From JAHJKV01 sp963678135 (GTDB lineage Bacteria > Desulfobacterota > Desulfovibrionia > Desulfovibrionales > Desulfovibrionaceae): 64,000 nucleotides of DNA. The notes beneath the pieces are model-generated. The model saw only the letters and a list, made by a program, of their open reading frames with translations, ran no database searches and was not told where the DNA came from. The stretch is from positions 1,488,001-1,552,000 of the forward strand of contig OY782667.1 in assembly GCA_963678135.1 (NCBI GenBank), read 5' to 3'. Below, piece by piece: positions 42,728 through 51,103 of the stretch; the stretch's first letter is position 1, and each line of letters opens with the position of its first letter. A program made the position numbers and the translations under genes.

Positions 42728-42961
42728 ATGCAAAAAAAAGATATTTTTTTAGATCTCAAAGGCAAATGTTGAGGCGTAGGTTTGGAGGTAGGTTGGTACC
42801 TCCGTTTCCCAAGAGGAGGACGGCTTGTCGCTCTCGTGGATAAAAATGCTTTGCCTCAGCTTGAAAATCAACTTCTCACCGTTTCTGGTTGGGAAATGCG
42901 GATTGAAGAATTTGCAGACCATATTCAAGCAGAGTTTTTCCTCAAACCAAAAACAAAATAA
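42728..42961 (+). CDS. Candidate TusA-like selenoprotein (TGA decoded as selenocysteine)
   Basis: A 77-codon frame from ATG 42728 to TAA 42959-42961 has one internal stop, TGA at 42770-42772 (codon 15). Read through, it begins KKDIFLDLKGKC-U-GVGLEVG and continues GGRLVALVDKNALPQLENQL and SGWEMRIEEFADHIQAEFF. Length and layout resemble TusA/SirA sulfur carriers (LDxxGLxCP near the N-terminus, a beta strand with a D, a final strand ending in basic residues), and U15 falls where TusA has its catalytic cysteine. The CP proline is absent. A SECIS-like hairpin follows the TGA. A flavodoxin-like gene starts 18 nt later. Weak SD. Confidence 0.6.
42784..42803 (+). promoter_or_regulatory. Bacterial SECIS-like hairpin
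   Basis: GGAGGTA (42784-42790) and TACCTCC (42797-42803) form a perfect 7-bp stem with the loop GGTTGG. It starts 11 nt after the TGA and the loop begins 18 nt after it. Bacterial SECIS elements recognised by SelB have this spacing and a G within the first loop positions. Confidence 0.6.
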
Positions 42962-42979
42962 AAATATAAGGATACAATC

Positions 42980-43588
42980 ATGGACAGCACCCCTATTTTT
43001 TTTCAATGTTCCCATCGTACACAAGGTAATTCTCAATCAGCAATGAATACTTTTTTGCAAGGAGTTCGTTCTGAGGGGGGTGATGGGCATGTTTACCGAC
43101 TCAATAAATTAGAAATAAAACCTTGCCGTGCCTGTCGTATGTGTGAAAAAGACCCACACTCAAATTGTGTTCTGCAAGAAAAAGATTATTGCCGTGAAAT
43201 TTTTGCAGATATTATGCAAGCCCCTTTTCTTTATTTTGCCTCACCTATTTATTTTTATCACCTCCCCTCGCGTCTTAAAACACTGATTGATCGCAGTCAG
43301 GTTATTTACGAACGAAAAATAAAAGAAGACCCAGAAATTATAAATTTACCACGGAGACCAGCCTATGTTTCGCTTTTTGCTGGTCGTGAGCAAGGCAATA
43401 AATTATTCGAGGGCGCATTGCTTAGCTTAAAATATTTTTTAGAAAGCTTTAATTTTGAAATTGTGGACCCACTTACTTTTCAGGGCTACGAGCGTATAGC
43501 GGACTATGAACGTCTGCCTGACGCAGAGGAGCAAATCCGTGCTCTTGGAAAAAAAGCATGGCAACAGCATATGGCACAAAATGGATAA
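42980..43588 (+). CDS. Flavodoxin-fold NAD(P)H-dependent oxidoreductase
   Basis: 202 aa of the NADPH-dependent FMN reductase/flavodoxin-like family. SQSAMNTFLQGV follows a reduced FMN-phosphate loop (CSHRTQGNSQSA), the cysteine pattern IKPCRACRMCEK and a further Cys (NCVLQEKDYC) are typical of the iron-sulfur flavoprotein-like branch, and FLYFASPIYFYHLPSRLKTL covers the isoalloxazine site. AAGGA lies 8 nt before ATG 42980. Downstream of the candidate selenoprotein and overlapping comF, so co-expression is likely. The electron acceptor is unknown. Confidence 0.85.
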   Translation: MDSTPIFFQCSHRTQGNSQSAMNTFLQGVRSEGGDGHVYRLNKLEIKPCRACRMCEKDPHSNCVLQEKDYCREIFADIMQAPFLYFASPIYFYHLPSRLKTLIDRSQVIYERKIKEDPEIINLPRRPAYVSLFAGREQGNKLFEGALLSLKYFLESFNFEIVDPLTFQGYERIADYERLPDAEEQIRALGKKAWQQHMAQNG

Positions 43589-44304
43589 ACCGCGTGCCCA
43601 TGCTTCAATTGTTTCGCTTTTTGGGTCTCGCTGCTTATCGTTGCCCTTTATGTAAAGAAATAAGTGAAGTACGCAAAGGTTTATGTCAGCATTGCCAAGA
43701 TAAACTTGCGCCACGCACAGGTGGCTATTGCCCACGTTGTGGAAAAATTTTTGGCCTTGCCAGCTATCCGCCAACGGTATGTTCCGATTGCCAAACTTCT
43801 CCCCCACTGTGGGGTGCTTTGTTTTTTTATGCTGTCTATGAAGAACAATTACGGGAACTTATTCTGTCTTATAAATTTGCAAAAGGACTGCAGCATAGCC
43901 GGCTTTTACAAGAATTAGCTCTTGCTGCATATAACAAAAACAGTGAAAAGCATGATTATGATTTACTTATTCCGATTCCTTTGCATTGGAAAAGACTGCT
44001 TTGGCGTGGATTTAATCAAAGTTTAGAACTAGCAAAATTTCTTGCTCGTAAGCAAAAAATACCTCTAAGTACCAAAGCCTTACAGCGCGTCAAACATACT
44101 CCTCCGCAGTCTACGCTTCCTTTACAAGAGCGAACAAAAAATCTTTGCGGTGCTTTTCAAGCAAATGCGGATTTAGTGCATGGGAAAAAAATATTACTTA
44201 TTGACGATGTTATGACCACTGGAACTACATTACGCGAATGTTCAAAAGTTTTGCTTCAAGCTGGAGCTTTGAACATAAATATTTTGGTACTGGCGCGAGC
44301 TTAA
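43558..44304 (+). CDS. ComF-family phosphoribosyltransferase-like protein
   Basis: 248 aa if started at ATG 43558 (overlapping the flavodoxin gene by 31 nt), or 234 aa from ATG 43600; neither has a clear SD. The N-terminal zinc ribbon has CPLCKEISEVRKGLCQHC and YCPRCGKIF with VCSDCQ, and the C-terminal PRTase domain has the PRPP loop ILLIDDVMTTGTTLRECSK. ComF proteins are linked with DNA uptake and with rescue of stalled replication in various bacteria. QRVKHTPPQSTLPLQERTKN is typical of the family. Confidence 0.88.
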   Translation: MATAYGTKWINRVPMLQLFRFLGLAAYRCPLCKEISEVRKGLCQHCQDKLAPRTGGYCPRCGKIFGLASYPPTVCSDCQTSPPLWGALFFYAVYEEQLRELILSYKFAKGLQHSRLLQELALAAYNKNSEKHDYDLLIPIPLHWKRLLWRGFNQSLELAKFLARKQKIPLSTKALQRVKHTPPQSTLPLQERTKNLCGAFQANADLVHGKKILLIDDVMTTGTTLRECSKVLLQAGALNINILVLARA

Positions 44305-44383
44305 AAAAAATCCTCTTAATGCTTGACTTGTTAATATAAATACGGCTAGTTTTCCGTTCTTTGATACACGGAGGAAAATTACA

Positions 44384-44695
44384 ATGTTCGCAATCATCGA
44401 AACCGGTGGAAAACAATATCGTGTGGAAGAAGGCACTGAGCTTGATGTTGAACTGCTTAAAGTTGAGGCCGGTTCTACGCTTTCTATCGATAAAGTTCTT
44501 TTGGTAGGCAATGGTACTGACACCCAAATAGGTGCGCCGTATGTTGCTGGTGCTAGAGTAGACTGCGAAGTCATCAAACATGCTCGTGGCAAAAAAATTA
44601 TCGTGTTTAAGAAATTGGCGAAAAAAGATTCTCGTAAAAAGCAGGGACATCGCCAAGATTACACACAATTAAAAGTACGTACTATCAAGGCCTAG
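44384..44695 (+). CDS. rplU: 50S ribosomal protein L21
   Basis: 103 aa, normal length. FAIIETGGKQYRVEEGTELD at the N-terminus and KKLAKKDSRKKQGHRQDYTQ at the C-terminus are diagnostic. GGAGG (44370-44374) precedes the ATG. The leader 44305-44383 contains an AT-rich TATAAAT element but I could not assign a full promoter. First of rplU-rpmA, with obgE behind a terminator. Confidence 0.97.
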   Translation: MFAIIETGGKQYRVEEGTELDVELLKVEAGSTLSIDKVLLVGNGTDTQIGAPYVAGARVDCEVIKHARGKKIIVFKKLAKKDSRKKQGHRQDYTQLKVRTIKA

Positions 44696-44704
44696 GAGGA
44701 TAGC

Positions 44705-44974
44705 ATGGCTCATAAAAAAGCAGGTGGTAGTTCCAGAAACGGACGCGACTCTGAAGGTCAAAGAAGAGGCGTGAAGCGTTACGCAGGACAACAAGTTCTT
44801 GCGGGCAATATTCTTGTGCGCCAACTTGGAACCAGAATACATCCCGGGCAAAATGTAGGCATGGGCAAGGATTATACCCTTTTTGCATTGACGGATGGGC
44901 AAGTAAAATACGAAAAATATTTCCGCAAACGCCGTACTAAAATTCGTGTACATGTTCTGCCCACTGAGGCATAA
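44705..44974 (+). CDS. rpmA: 50S ribosomal protein L27
   Basis: 89 aa. AHKKAGGSSRNGRDSEGQRR, GVKRYAGQQVLAGNILVRQL and GTRIHPGQNVGMGKDYTLFA are typical; the N-terminus reaches the peptidyl transferase centre. It starts with MAHKKAGG directly, without the cleaved extension of Firmicutes. AGGAGG lies 4-5 nt before the ATG, 9 nt after rplU. Confidence 0.97.
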   Translation: MAHKKAGGSSRNGRDSEGQRRGVKRYAGQQVLAGNILVRQLGTRIHPGQNVGMGKDYTLFALTDGQVKYEKYFRKRRTKIRVHVLPTEA

Positions 44975-45024
44975 GACAGCTTCGTTTGCTCTATTGATTT
45001 TTCTGGTGCTTTATTGACTTCTCT

Positions 45025-45053
45025 GGGCGGAAAAACAGTTCCGCCCTTTTTTT
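45025..45053 (+). terminator. Strong rho-independent terminator after rpmA
   Basis: GGGCGGAA (45025-45032) and TTCCGCCC (45039-45046) form a perfect 8-bp stem with loop AAACAG, followed by seven T. It separates the ribosomal genes from obgE and may set the ratio of their expression. Confidence 0.9.
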
Positions 45054-45088
45054 ATTGGTTTATCACCTCTATATACACGGAAACCTTT

Positions 45089-46129
45089 ATGCGATTCGTG
45101 GATCAAGCAAATATAACAGTAAGTTCCGGTAAGGGTGGCAATGGCTGTGCTTCCTTTCGGCGTGAACGTTTTATACCCAAAGGCGGGCCAAATGGCGGTG
45201 ATGGCGGTAAAGGCGGAGATGTTATCTTGCGCGCTTCTGCTACGCTACTCACGCTGTATGATTTTAGGCTTAAGCGACATTATGAAGCCAAAAATGGTCA
45301 ACCGGGTATGGGCAAAGACAGATACGGCAAAGCAGCAGACGATCTTGTGATTGATCTGCCAATAGGAACTTTAGTCTATGAAATTCTAAGCGATGAAGAA
45401 ACAGGGGAAACTTCTGAAACTCTTGTAGCAGACCTTGTTCAGCAGGGCGCAGAAAAAGTTATTTGCCTTGGCGGACGCGGTGGACGCGGTAATCTTCATT
45501 TTAAGTCTGCCACGAACAGGGCTCCACGTTTTGCAGAAGAAGGCAAAGCAGGGCAAACTCGTCAGCTGCGACTTGAATTAAAAATTTTAGCAGATGTAGG
45601 GCTTCTTGGTCTGCCCAATGCGGGTAAATCGACTTTTATTGCAGCTGTATCTGCAGCAAAACCAAAAATAGCAGCCTACCCCTTTACGACTTTAGTGCCC
45701 AATCTCGGCGTTATAGAACGAGAAGCATGGCAGCGCATGGTGATTGCTGATATTCCCGGCCTTATTGAAGGTGCAAGCAAAGGGCTTGGCTTAGGTCATA
45801 CTTTTTTGCGTCATGTTGAACGCACCCGTTTTTTATTGCATATTCTTTCAGCCGAAGAACTCAGACCACAAGAAGACAATCCTTTTTATGGCTATGAATT
45901 GCTTAATGAGGAATTACACTATTTTGATCCTCGCCTATCTGAAAAAAAACAAATTTTAGTCGTTAATAAAATTGATTTACTTGAGCCGGAGCAATTCAAT
46001 ATATTGCAAAAAAAAGCACAGGAACAAAGTTTAGATATTCAGTTTATTTCCGCTTTGACAGGACAAGGACTTGAATCTTTGCTTACAAAACTTTGGGCAG
46101 TATTTTTATCGTTAGACGAGGAAGAATAA
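45089..46129 (+). CDS. obgE: GTPase Obg
   Basis: 346 aa. The N-terminal Obg fold (1-158) is glycine-rich (SSGKGGNGCASFRRERFIPK, GGPNGGDGGKGGDVIL); the G domain has G1 GLPNAGKST, G3 DIPGLIEGASKG, G4 NKIDLLE and G5 SALTGQGLE. It acts in ribosome assembly and growth control. The start ATG 45089 is chosen because MRFVDQANITVSSGKGGNG is the usual terminus; the frame is open 25 codons upstream through the terminator. GGAAA is a weak SD. Confidence 0.96.
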   Translation: MRFVDQANITVSSGKGGNGCASFRRERFIPKGGPNGGDGGKGGDVILRASATLLTLYDFRLKRHYEAKNGQPGMGKDRYGKAADDLVIDLPIGTLVYEILSDEETGETSETLVADLVQQGAEKVICLGGRGGRGNLHFKSATNRAPRFAEEGKAGQTRQLRLELKILADVGLLGLPNAGKSTFIAAVSAAKPKIAAYPFTTLVPNLGVIEREAWQRMVIADIPGLIEGASKGLGLGHTFLRHVERTRFLLHILSAEELRPQEDNPFYGYELLNEELHYFDPRLSEKKQILVVNKIDLLEPEQFNILQKKAQEQSLDIQFISALTGQGLESLLTKLWAVFLSLDEEE

Positions 46130-46263
46130 AAAAACGAACTTTTTATCTACAGTATTATGATCTTGAAAAAAATTAGACTAAACAAAAAGCTAGGATTGAA
46201 TTTCGTTTTTAAGCATTATAAAATAAAAACGTGTAGCGATTTCAGATCAAAGCCCTAAATAAT

Positions 46264-47433
46264 ATGTCCAAACTCTATCTTAATCCAAACTTGCAGCTTA
46301 TTTTTTGCGTTACGCTGATGGCGATTGTTTCGGTTTCATCTATTGCACCGGTATTACCACAAATGGCCATGCATATTCATGGCCTTTCTCCTGAAAATAT
46401 AGGTTTAGTTATTACTTCTTTTACCTTTCCGGGCATACTTATGACCCCTGTTGCGGGTATTTTAGGAGACAGATTAGGTAGAAAAGCAGTGCTGGTTCCT
46501 TCCCTGTTTTTCTTTGGTTTTTTTGGCACGGCCTGTTTTTGGGCAACTGACCTACATACCTTACTTATTTTACGCTTTTTACAAGGAATAGGTGCTGGCC
46601 CCTTGGGTATGTTGAACCTAACAATTATTGGCGATCTTTTTCAGGGGAAAGAACGTTTACAAGCCATGGGTTATAATGCTGCGGTGCTCTCTATTGGCAC
46701 GGCACTTTTTCCAGCAATTGGAGGACTCATGGCTCTTATTGCATGGAATTGGCCGTTTTTACTCCCTGTATTTGCACTGCCTCTGGGCTGTCTCGTAGCA
46801 GCAAAATTAAATGCTCCAATTCCTCAAAAACAAGGAAGTCTTGCTGCGTATATGAAATCAGCATGGAAAAACCTTTGTTCTTGGCCTGCCATAACACTTT
46901 TTATGATAACTTTTCTTACGTTTATTATCTTGTATGGACCTATTATTACATATTTACCCATTTTGATGCACCAAAAGTTTGCAAGTGAAGCTCCAATTAT
47001 TGGTATGATTATATCGATAGCGAGTTTTGTTACGGCTTTAGCTGCCTCGCAACTTGGAAGACTCTCTCAATATTTTCCAAGCTACGCATTGATGTCCGTA
47101 GGTTTTGTGGCCTATTTACTTGCCATGCTCATTGTCCCTCATGTCACAAGTCAATGGTGGATAATTTTACCTTTATTATTTTTTGGGCTTGGACAAGGGC
47201 TCAATATTCCGCTCATAATGACCACGATTGCTAGTCTTGCACCAGCAGAGCAGCGTAGTGCTTTTATGGCCACCAATGGGATGATTCTACGTTTTTCGCA
47301 AACTATTGCCCCTGTATGTATGGGGCAACTATTTATTTTCTTTGGCTTAAATGCAATTTTTTATGCAGGAGCAGTGACTGCTCTTCTCATGTGCTGCCTT
47401 ATCCCTTTACTGTATAAAATAAAACAAGTCTGA
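46264..47433 (+). CDS. MFS transporter (drug/H+ antiporter-like)
   Basis: 389 aa with about twelve membrane spans. The loop 2-3 motif GILGDRLGRKAVLVPSL and RFLQGIGAGPLGMLNLTIIG in span 4-5 are typical of the 12-TM DHA1 group. The substrate is unknown. No strong SD is seen before ATG 46264. The preceding gap 46130-46263 is AT-rich. A Na/Pi cotransporter gene follows 43 nt later. Confidence 0.88.
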   Translation: MSKLYLNPNLQLIFCVTLMAIVSVSSIAPVLPQMAMHIHGLSPENIGLVITSFTFPGILMTPVAGILGDRLGRKAVLVPSLFFFGFFGTACFWATDLHTLLILRFLQGIGAGPLGMLNLTIIGDLFQGKERLQAMGYNAAVLSIGTALFPAIGGLMALIAWNWPFLLPVFALPLGCLVAAKLNAPIPQKQGSLAAYMKSAWKNLCSWPAITLFMITFLTFIILYGPIITYLPILMHQKFASEAPIIGMIISIASFVTALAASQLGRLSQYFPSYALMSVGFVAYLLAMLIVPHVTSQWWIILPLLFFGLGQGLNIPLIMTTIASLAPAEQRSAFMATNGMILRFSQTIAPVCMGQLFIFFGLNAIFYAGAVTALLMCCLIPLLYKIKQV

Positions 47434-47476
47434 TAAGCAAAATGCTACCTTAAACGCTTCAAAGGATATACTTTTT

Positions 47477-49126
47477 ATGAATGTGGCGCTTCTTATAACT
47501 TGTTTTGGCGGATTAGGCCTTTTTTTGCTTGGTATGCGTATGATGACCAGTGGCCTCTCTTTAGCAGCTGGAAGACATTTACGCAGCATTCTTGGTAATT
47601 GGACAAAAACTCCTTTGCGAGGTCTTTTTTCCGGTTTTTTGCTAACTGCTATTTTACAATCATCTGGGGCAATAACCGTTGCAGTTATTGGTTTTGTTAA
47701 TGCAGGTCTTCTCAAACTTTCACAATCTGTGGGCATTGTTTATGGCTCAAATATTGGAACAACAGTTACTGGCTGGATTGTTGCTGCTGTTGGTCTCAAT
47801 ATCAATATAAAAGCCTTAGCATTGCCACTGATTGGACTTGGGGCAGCCCTTAATTTAACCGGAAAGCATACCAGACGAGAACCCTTGGGTGATGCTTTAG
47901 CAGGATTTGGCCTTTTTTTTCTTGGCATTGAGATATTGCAAAATGCTTTTCAAGGTCTGGACCATACCATGGACATTGCCTTGCTCTCAGGACTGGGAAT
48001 ATGGACAATACCGGTTTTTCTTGGTGTAGGCTGTATTTTGACTGTGCTGATGCAATCTTCAAGTGCTGCCATGATTTTAGTCTTGACCGCTGCTGTTTCC
48101 GGTATTGTCGATGTACATACCGCAGCAGCGACGGTGATAGGCACAAATATTGGTGCAACATCTACTGCGGCTCTGGCCGTGCTTGGTGCGACATACAATG
48201 CAAAAAAAGTAGCAGCCTCTCATATTATTTTTAATGTTGGAACGACTATTGTCGCTCTTGCTTCTTTGCCTTTATTATTACGCTTAGTAGAGATGATATG
48301 CCGTACTGTAGGGCTTCAAAATGATGTGGCCATCACCTTGGCTTTATTTCATACCATGTTTAATCTTTTTGGAGTTCTTCTCTTTTTGCCCTTTACAAAA
48401 AAATTAGTACGTTTCTTAAATGCCCGTATTGGCCGTGAAGAAATGCTTTTGAGCAAACCAAAATATTTGGATAAAAACGTACTGACCCAACCACACCTTG
48501 CCTTGGAAGCTTTGTTCATGGAGCTTGGCCGTTCTGGTGAAATGACACGCGACCTTGCCCGAAAAGCCTTAAAAAATGAATTTAATCCAAAGCTGTTAGA
48601 AAAAGATCGAAGCGCATTAAATGGTTTGGTTACTGCAATTAGAAAATTTTGCATTGCCCTGCAACGTCATGGAATGGGTAGCAATGCCTCGGACATGCTA
48701 GCCAAAGGCTTGCGAGTAACACAATATGAAATGCGTGTATCAGAAATTATAACAGAACTGAGCCAAGCACCAGGCCGAGAGTCTATTGCAAGTAGTGATG
48801 TTGCTCTTGCTGAAACTGCTTTTCAAAAAGCGTGCATGGATATTCTCAACGTAGCTGATACGCCCTGTGCCTCTGAATTTTTTAATCTTGATCAACAGCT
48901 TGCCGGCATTTTAGATCAGTACCATATGCTTAAAGCAGCGCTATTACAGGCCGGTGCGGACGGAAGTTTGGACATGGAAACCATGGCCTATCGCCTTGAA
49001 TTTTTATCGCGAGTGCGTCGTATGGTTGAGCAGGCAATTAAAGCAGTACATTACTGGATTTCTATGAAGAATGAAAATTTTGCTTGCCAAAGCCGTTTGC
49101 ATGACAACGAACAACACAGCCAGTAA
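47477..49126 (+). CDS. Na/phosphate cotransporter family protein with PhoU-like tail
   Basis: 549 aa. The membrane part (about 1-315) has the two inverted QSS repeats of the NptA/SLC34-like family, ILQSSGAITVAVIGFVNAGL and VLMQSSSAAMILVLTAAVSG, with GSNIGTTVTG and GTNIGATSTAAL. The C-terminal 330-540 is an all-helical PhoU-like domain (EALFMELGRSGEMTRDLARK). It probably takes up phosphate with sodium, the PhoU part regulating it. AAAGGA precedes the ATG. Confidence 0.9.
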   Translation: MNVALLITCFGGLGLFLLGMRMMTSGLSLAAGRHLRSILGNWTKTPLRGLFSGFLLTAILQSSGAITVAVIGFVNAGLLKLSQSVGIVYGSNIGTTVTGWIVAAVGLNINIKALALPLIGLGAALNLTGKHTRREPLGDALAGFGLFFLGIEILQNAFQGLDHTMDIALLSGLGIWTIPVFLGVGCILTVLMQSSSAAMILVLTAAVSGIVDVHTAAATVIGTNIGATSTAALAVLGATYNAKKVAASHIIFNVGTTIVALASLPLLLRLVEMICRTVGLQNDVAITLALFHTMFNLFGVLLFLPFTKKLVRFLNARIGREEMLLSKPKYLDKNVLTQPHLALEALFMELGRSGEMTRDLARKALKNEFNPKLLEKDRSALNGLVTAIRKFCIALQRHGMGSNASDMLAKGLRVTQYEMRVSEIITELSQAPGRESIASSDVALAETAFQKACMDILNVADTPCASEFFNLDQQLAGILDQYHMLKAALLQAGADGSLDMETMAYRLEFLSRVRRMVEQAIKAVHYWISMKNENFACQSRLHDNEQHSQ

Positions 49127-49257
49127 ATTTTCATCCCTTAACTCACCCCTGCCTATATTTTACGCAAAACAGCTTGAAACCTAGGAATTTGTATAAGGCT
49201 AAAACATATGGAAGTTCTATAAAATCGTCATTATTTTATGGAGCTACAAAGGATTTC

Positions 49258-49938
49258 TTAAAAAAGCAGGGTAGGAGTGCCGGGCGTAAGGACTTTGAGC
49301 TTTGTATGTGGGCTACGCTTTGCTAATTCAAGCGCAAAGTTTTCCGTGCTTTGTTCTAAGGCGGGAAAAGTTCCCCAATGCATAGGAATAACAGCATGAC
49401 ATTGGAGTAGGGCACACGCTTGGGCAGCTTGAGCCGCATCCATGGTAAACCTGCCTCCTATAGGTAGTAAAGCGAGATCAATTTTATGAAAAAGTGGCAG
49501 TAGTGCCATGGATTGGAACAAGGCAGTATCGCCAGCATGATATATACAAAACCCATTTGGAAACGTAAGGATATAACCGGCAGCAGTGCCACTAGCACTG
49601 GAATGCACGGCTTGCACCATATGAATCTCAAGGTCACAAATTTTTATTGTGCCACCTATATTCATGCCAAGTCCTAGCTGAGCCGGAAAGCCTTGGTTCA
49701 TAAATTTTTGTATAGTATCAAATACAGCAATCAAAGGTGCTTGCTGACTTGTACACAGCTCTAAGGCTTGTCCAACATGATCATCATGATCATGAGTAAC
49801 TAAAACCAATTGCACCGCTCCTATATCTTGAAACGAGCACAAAGCCTTTGGATTTCCTTCAAAAAATGGATCAATGCACAAAGTTTGATCCTGACAGCGA
49901 ATCCTAAAATTAGAATGCCCAAACCATGTTATTTCCAC
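49258..49938 (-). CDS. Metal-dependent hydrolase, UPF0173 family
   Basis: 226 aa metallo-beta-lactamase fold. MEITWFGHSNFRI starts the domain; metal ligands are in LVTHDHDDHVGQAL, a His in QAVHSS, Asp in YHAGDTALFQSM and IPMHWGTFPAL. It belongs to the YtkL/UlaG-like group, reaction unknown. The 131-bp gap on its 3' side faces the phosphate transporter gene and shows no clear terminator. Confidence 0.9.
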   Translation of the reverse strand: MEITWFGHSNFRIRCQDQTLCIDPFFEGNPKALCSFQDIGAVQLVLVTHDHDDHVGQALELCTSQQAPLIAVFDTIQKFMNQGFPAQLGLGMNIGGTIKICDLEIHMVQAVHSSASGTAAGYILTFPNGFCIYHAGDTALFQSMALLPLFHKIDLALLPIGGRFTMDAAQAAQACALLQCHAVIPMHWGTFPALEQSTENFALELAKRSPHTKLKVLTPGTPTLLF

Positions 49939-50004
49939 AACAAAACCCCTTGTATGTTAATAGTCTATTCATCATAAGCTCTCGTGCATTTTGTGTTTTT
50001 CTCT

Positions 50005-50241
50005 CTTGTATACGAATGTAGCATTTTTGTCATTCTACGCGTACATCGCGATAGCCCAGCAGAGCCAGAATCCGAGGAATTAATTTTACACGACAAGAAG
50101 AAAAAAAGACAAAAAGAACTGGATCCTGCGACTTACGCGCAGGATGACAAGAGGGGGGGGGGAAGCAATAAAATGAGCAAGAGAATATTGCCCCTAAAAT
50201 GTATATGTTTAGCCTAATATGTACATATGCGTTTGGCCTGT
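50005..50241 (-). mobile_element. MITE copy 8
   Basis: It carries a degraded outer palindrome half (GTCATTCTACGCGTACATCG, 50029-50048), a purine tract, the intact palindrome ATCCTGCG-ACTTACG-CGCAGGAT (50123-50145), a G9 run (50154-50162), AGCAATAAAATGAGCAAGAG, and the terminal repeat ATATGCGTTTGGCCTG (50226-50241). A G run of this length is prone to slippage. Confidence 0.78.
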
Positions 50242-50769
50242 CTAGCAATACGAATATATATTTACCCAAAAATCTTCAATGCGTTATTTTTCATGTGTTT
50301 ATCCTAAAAGCACAAAGGGGACATGGCCTCAGACGAAAACATAAGGTAAAAAAACTAAAGTTTACATAATTAACATTATGAGACACAGGCGCAACGCAAG
50401 TTATGGTGTAGGATGTAAGCTAACACTTTGATATACGGACACGGCGGAACGTAAAATCGTGAGTTATTTTGCGCCTGCAAATAATATGATGCTTTGAAAT
50501 AATACGCTGGCGTTTTTATGTAGTGATTTTGTGCCTGAAAATAATATTATGTTTTGAAATAATATGAGGATCAATTGTAATTCAGTCTTTTCCTTTGTTT
50601 GTCATGCGTGGTCTCGCGCATAGAAATACGGAAACCATACAAGCTAAACAAAAGAAAAGCTCAACAAAAAATAACAAGTTCCGCCATTTTGCACGGTGTA
50701 GACAAAATGTTCACAGTATTATGAACAAATATTTTACGAAATATGTTAGGATTTCAGCACAGTATAGGG
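50242..50769. other. Intergenic stretch without a gene; contains a 60-bp-period duplication
   Basis: No convincing coding frame or RNA was found between MITE copy 8 and the small protein gene. Two copies of a sequence close to GCGCCTGCAAATAATATGAT plus GCTTTGAAATAATA lie exactly 60 bp apart (50461-50504 and 50521-50564, about 85 percent alike by eye). Several inverted AT-rich stretches are present. It may be decayed DNA. Confidence 0.6.
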
Positions 50770-51036
50770 TTATTCTTTAGCCTCAAGCTCAAGTTTTTTA
50801 AGATATTTTTCGCGACATTCATACGAGCAAAATACATGTACTTCATCTCCACAGCGCACACGAATATCACCATCCGCGCGAACATAAGAACCGCATTCAG
50901 GGTCTTTTATAAGTTCACCTGTAGCTTTAAGTTTTTCTGTATCCTTCTCATTTTGCATACTTTTTTTTCGGCTATCTCCTTTGAACAATAAGTATAGACC
51001 TACAGCACAAAGGGCGAGTAAAATAAATTTTCCCAT
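50770..51036 (-). CDS. Small membrane-anchored protein with a cysteine-rich metal-binding-like tail
   Basis: 88 aa: one N-terminal membrane span (about 3-19, KFILLALCAVGLYLLFKG), a lysine-rich linker, and a C-terminal module DPECGSYVRADGDIRVRCGD followed by HVFCSYECREKYLKKLE. The C-x-n-C...FCSxEC pattern recalls TRASH/YHS and PP0621-type zinc or heavy-metal sensors. Function unknown. Downstream of folK, co-directional, 67-nt gap. Confidence 0.7.
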   Translation of the reverse strand: MGKFILLALCAVGLYLLFKGDSRKKSMQNEKDTEKLKATGELIKDPECGSYVRADGDIRVRCGDEVHVFCSYECREKYLKKLELEAKE

Positions 51037-51103
51037 TCAAGTCCCCTTTTCTGTCGCACCGCACTTTATACCGTACTTTGCAATTGTACTCTTTGCGTTT
51101 GTC

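Noticed and set aside
42825..43046. 73-codon plus-strand frame over the candidate selenoprotein
   Set aside because: It is out of frame with both the TusA-like reading and the flavodoxin gene, and shows no motif.
45014..45088. 25-codon N-terminal extension of obgE
   Set aside because: It reads through the rpmA terminator; Obg proteins begin with MRFVDQ-like sequence.
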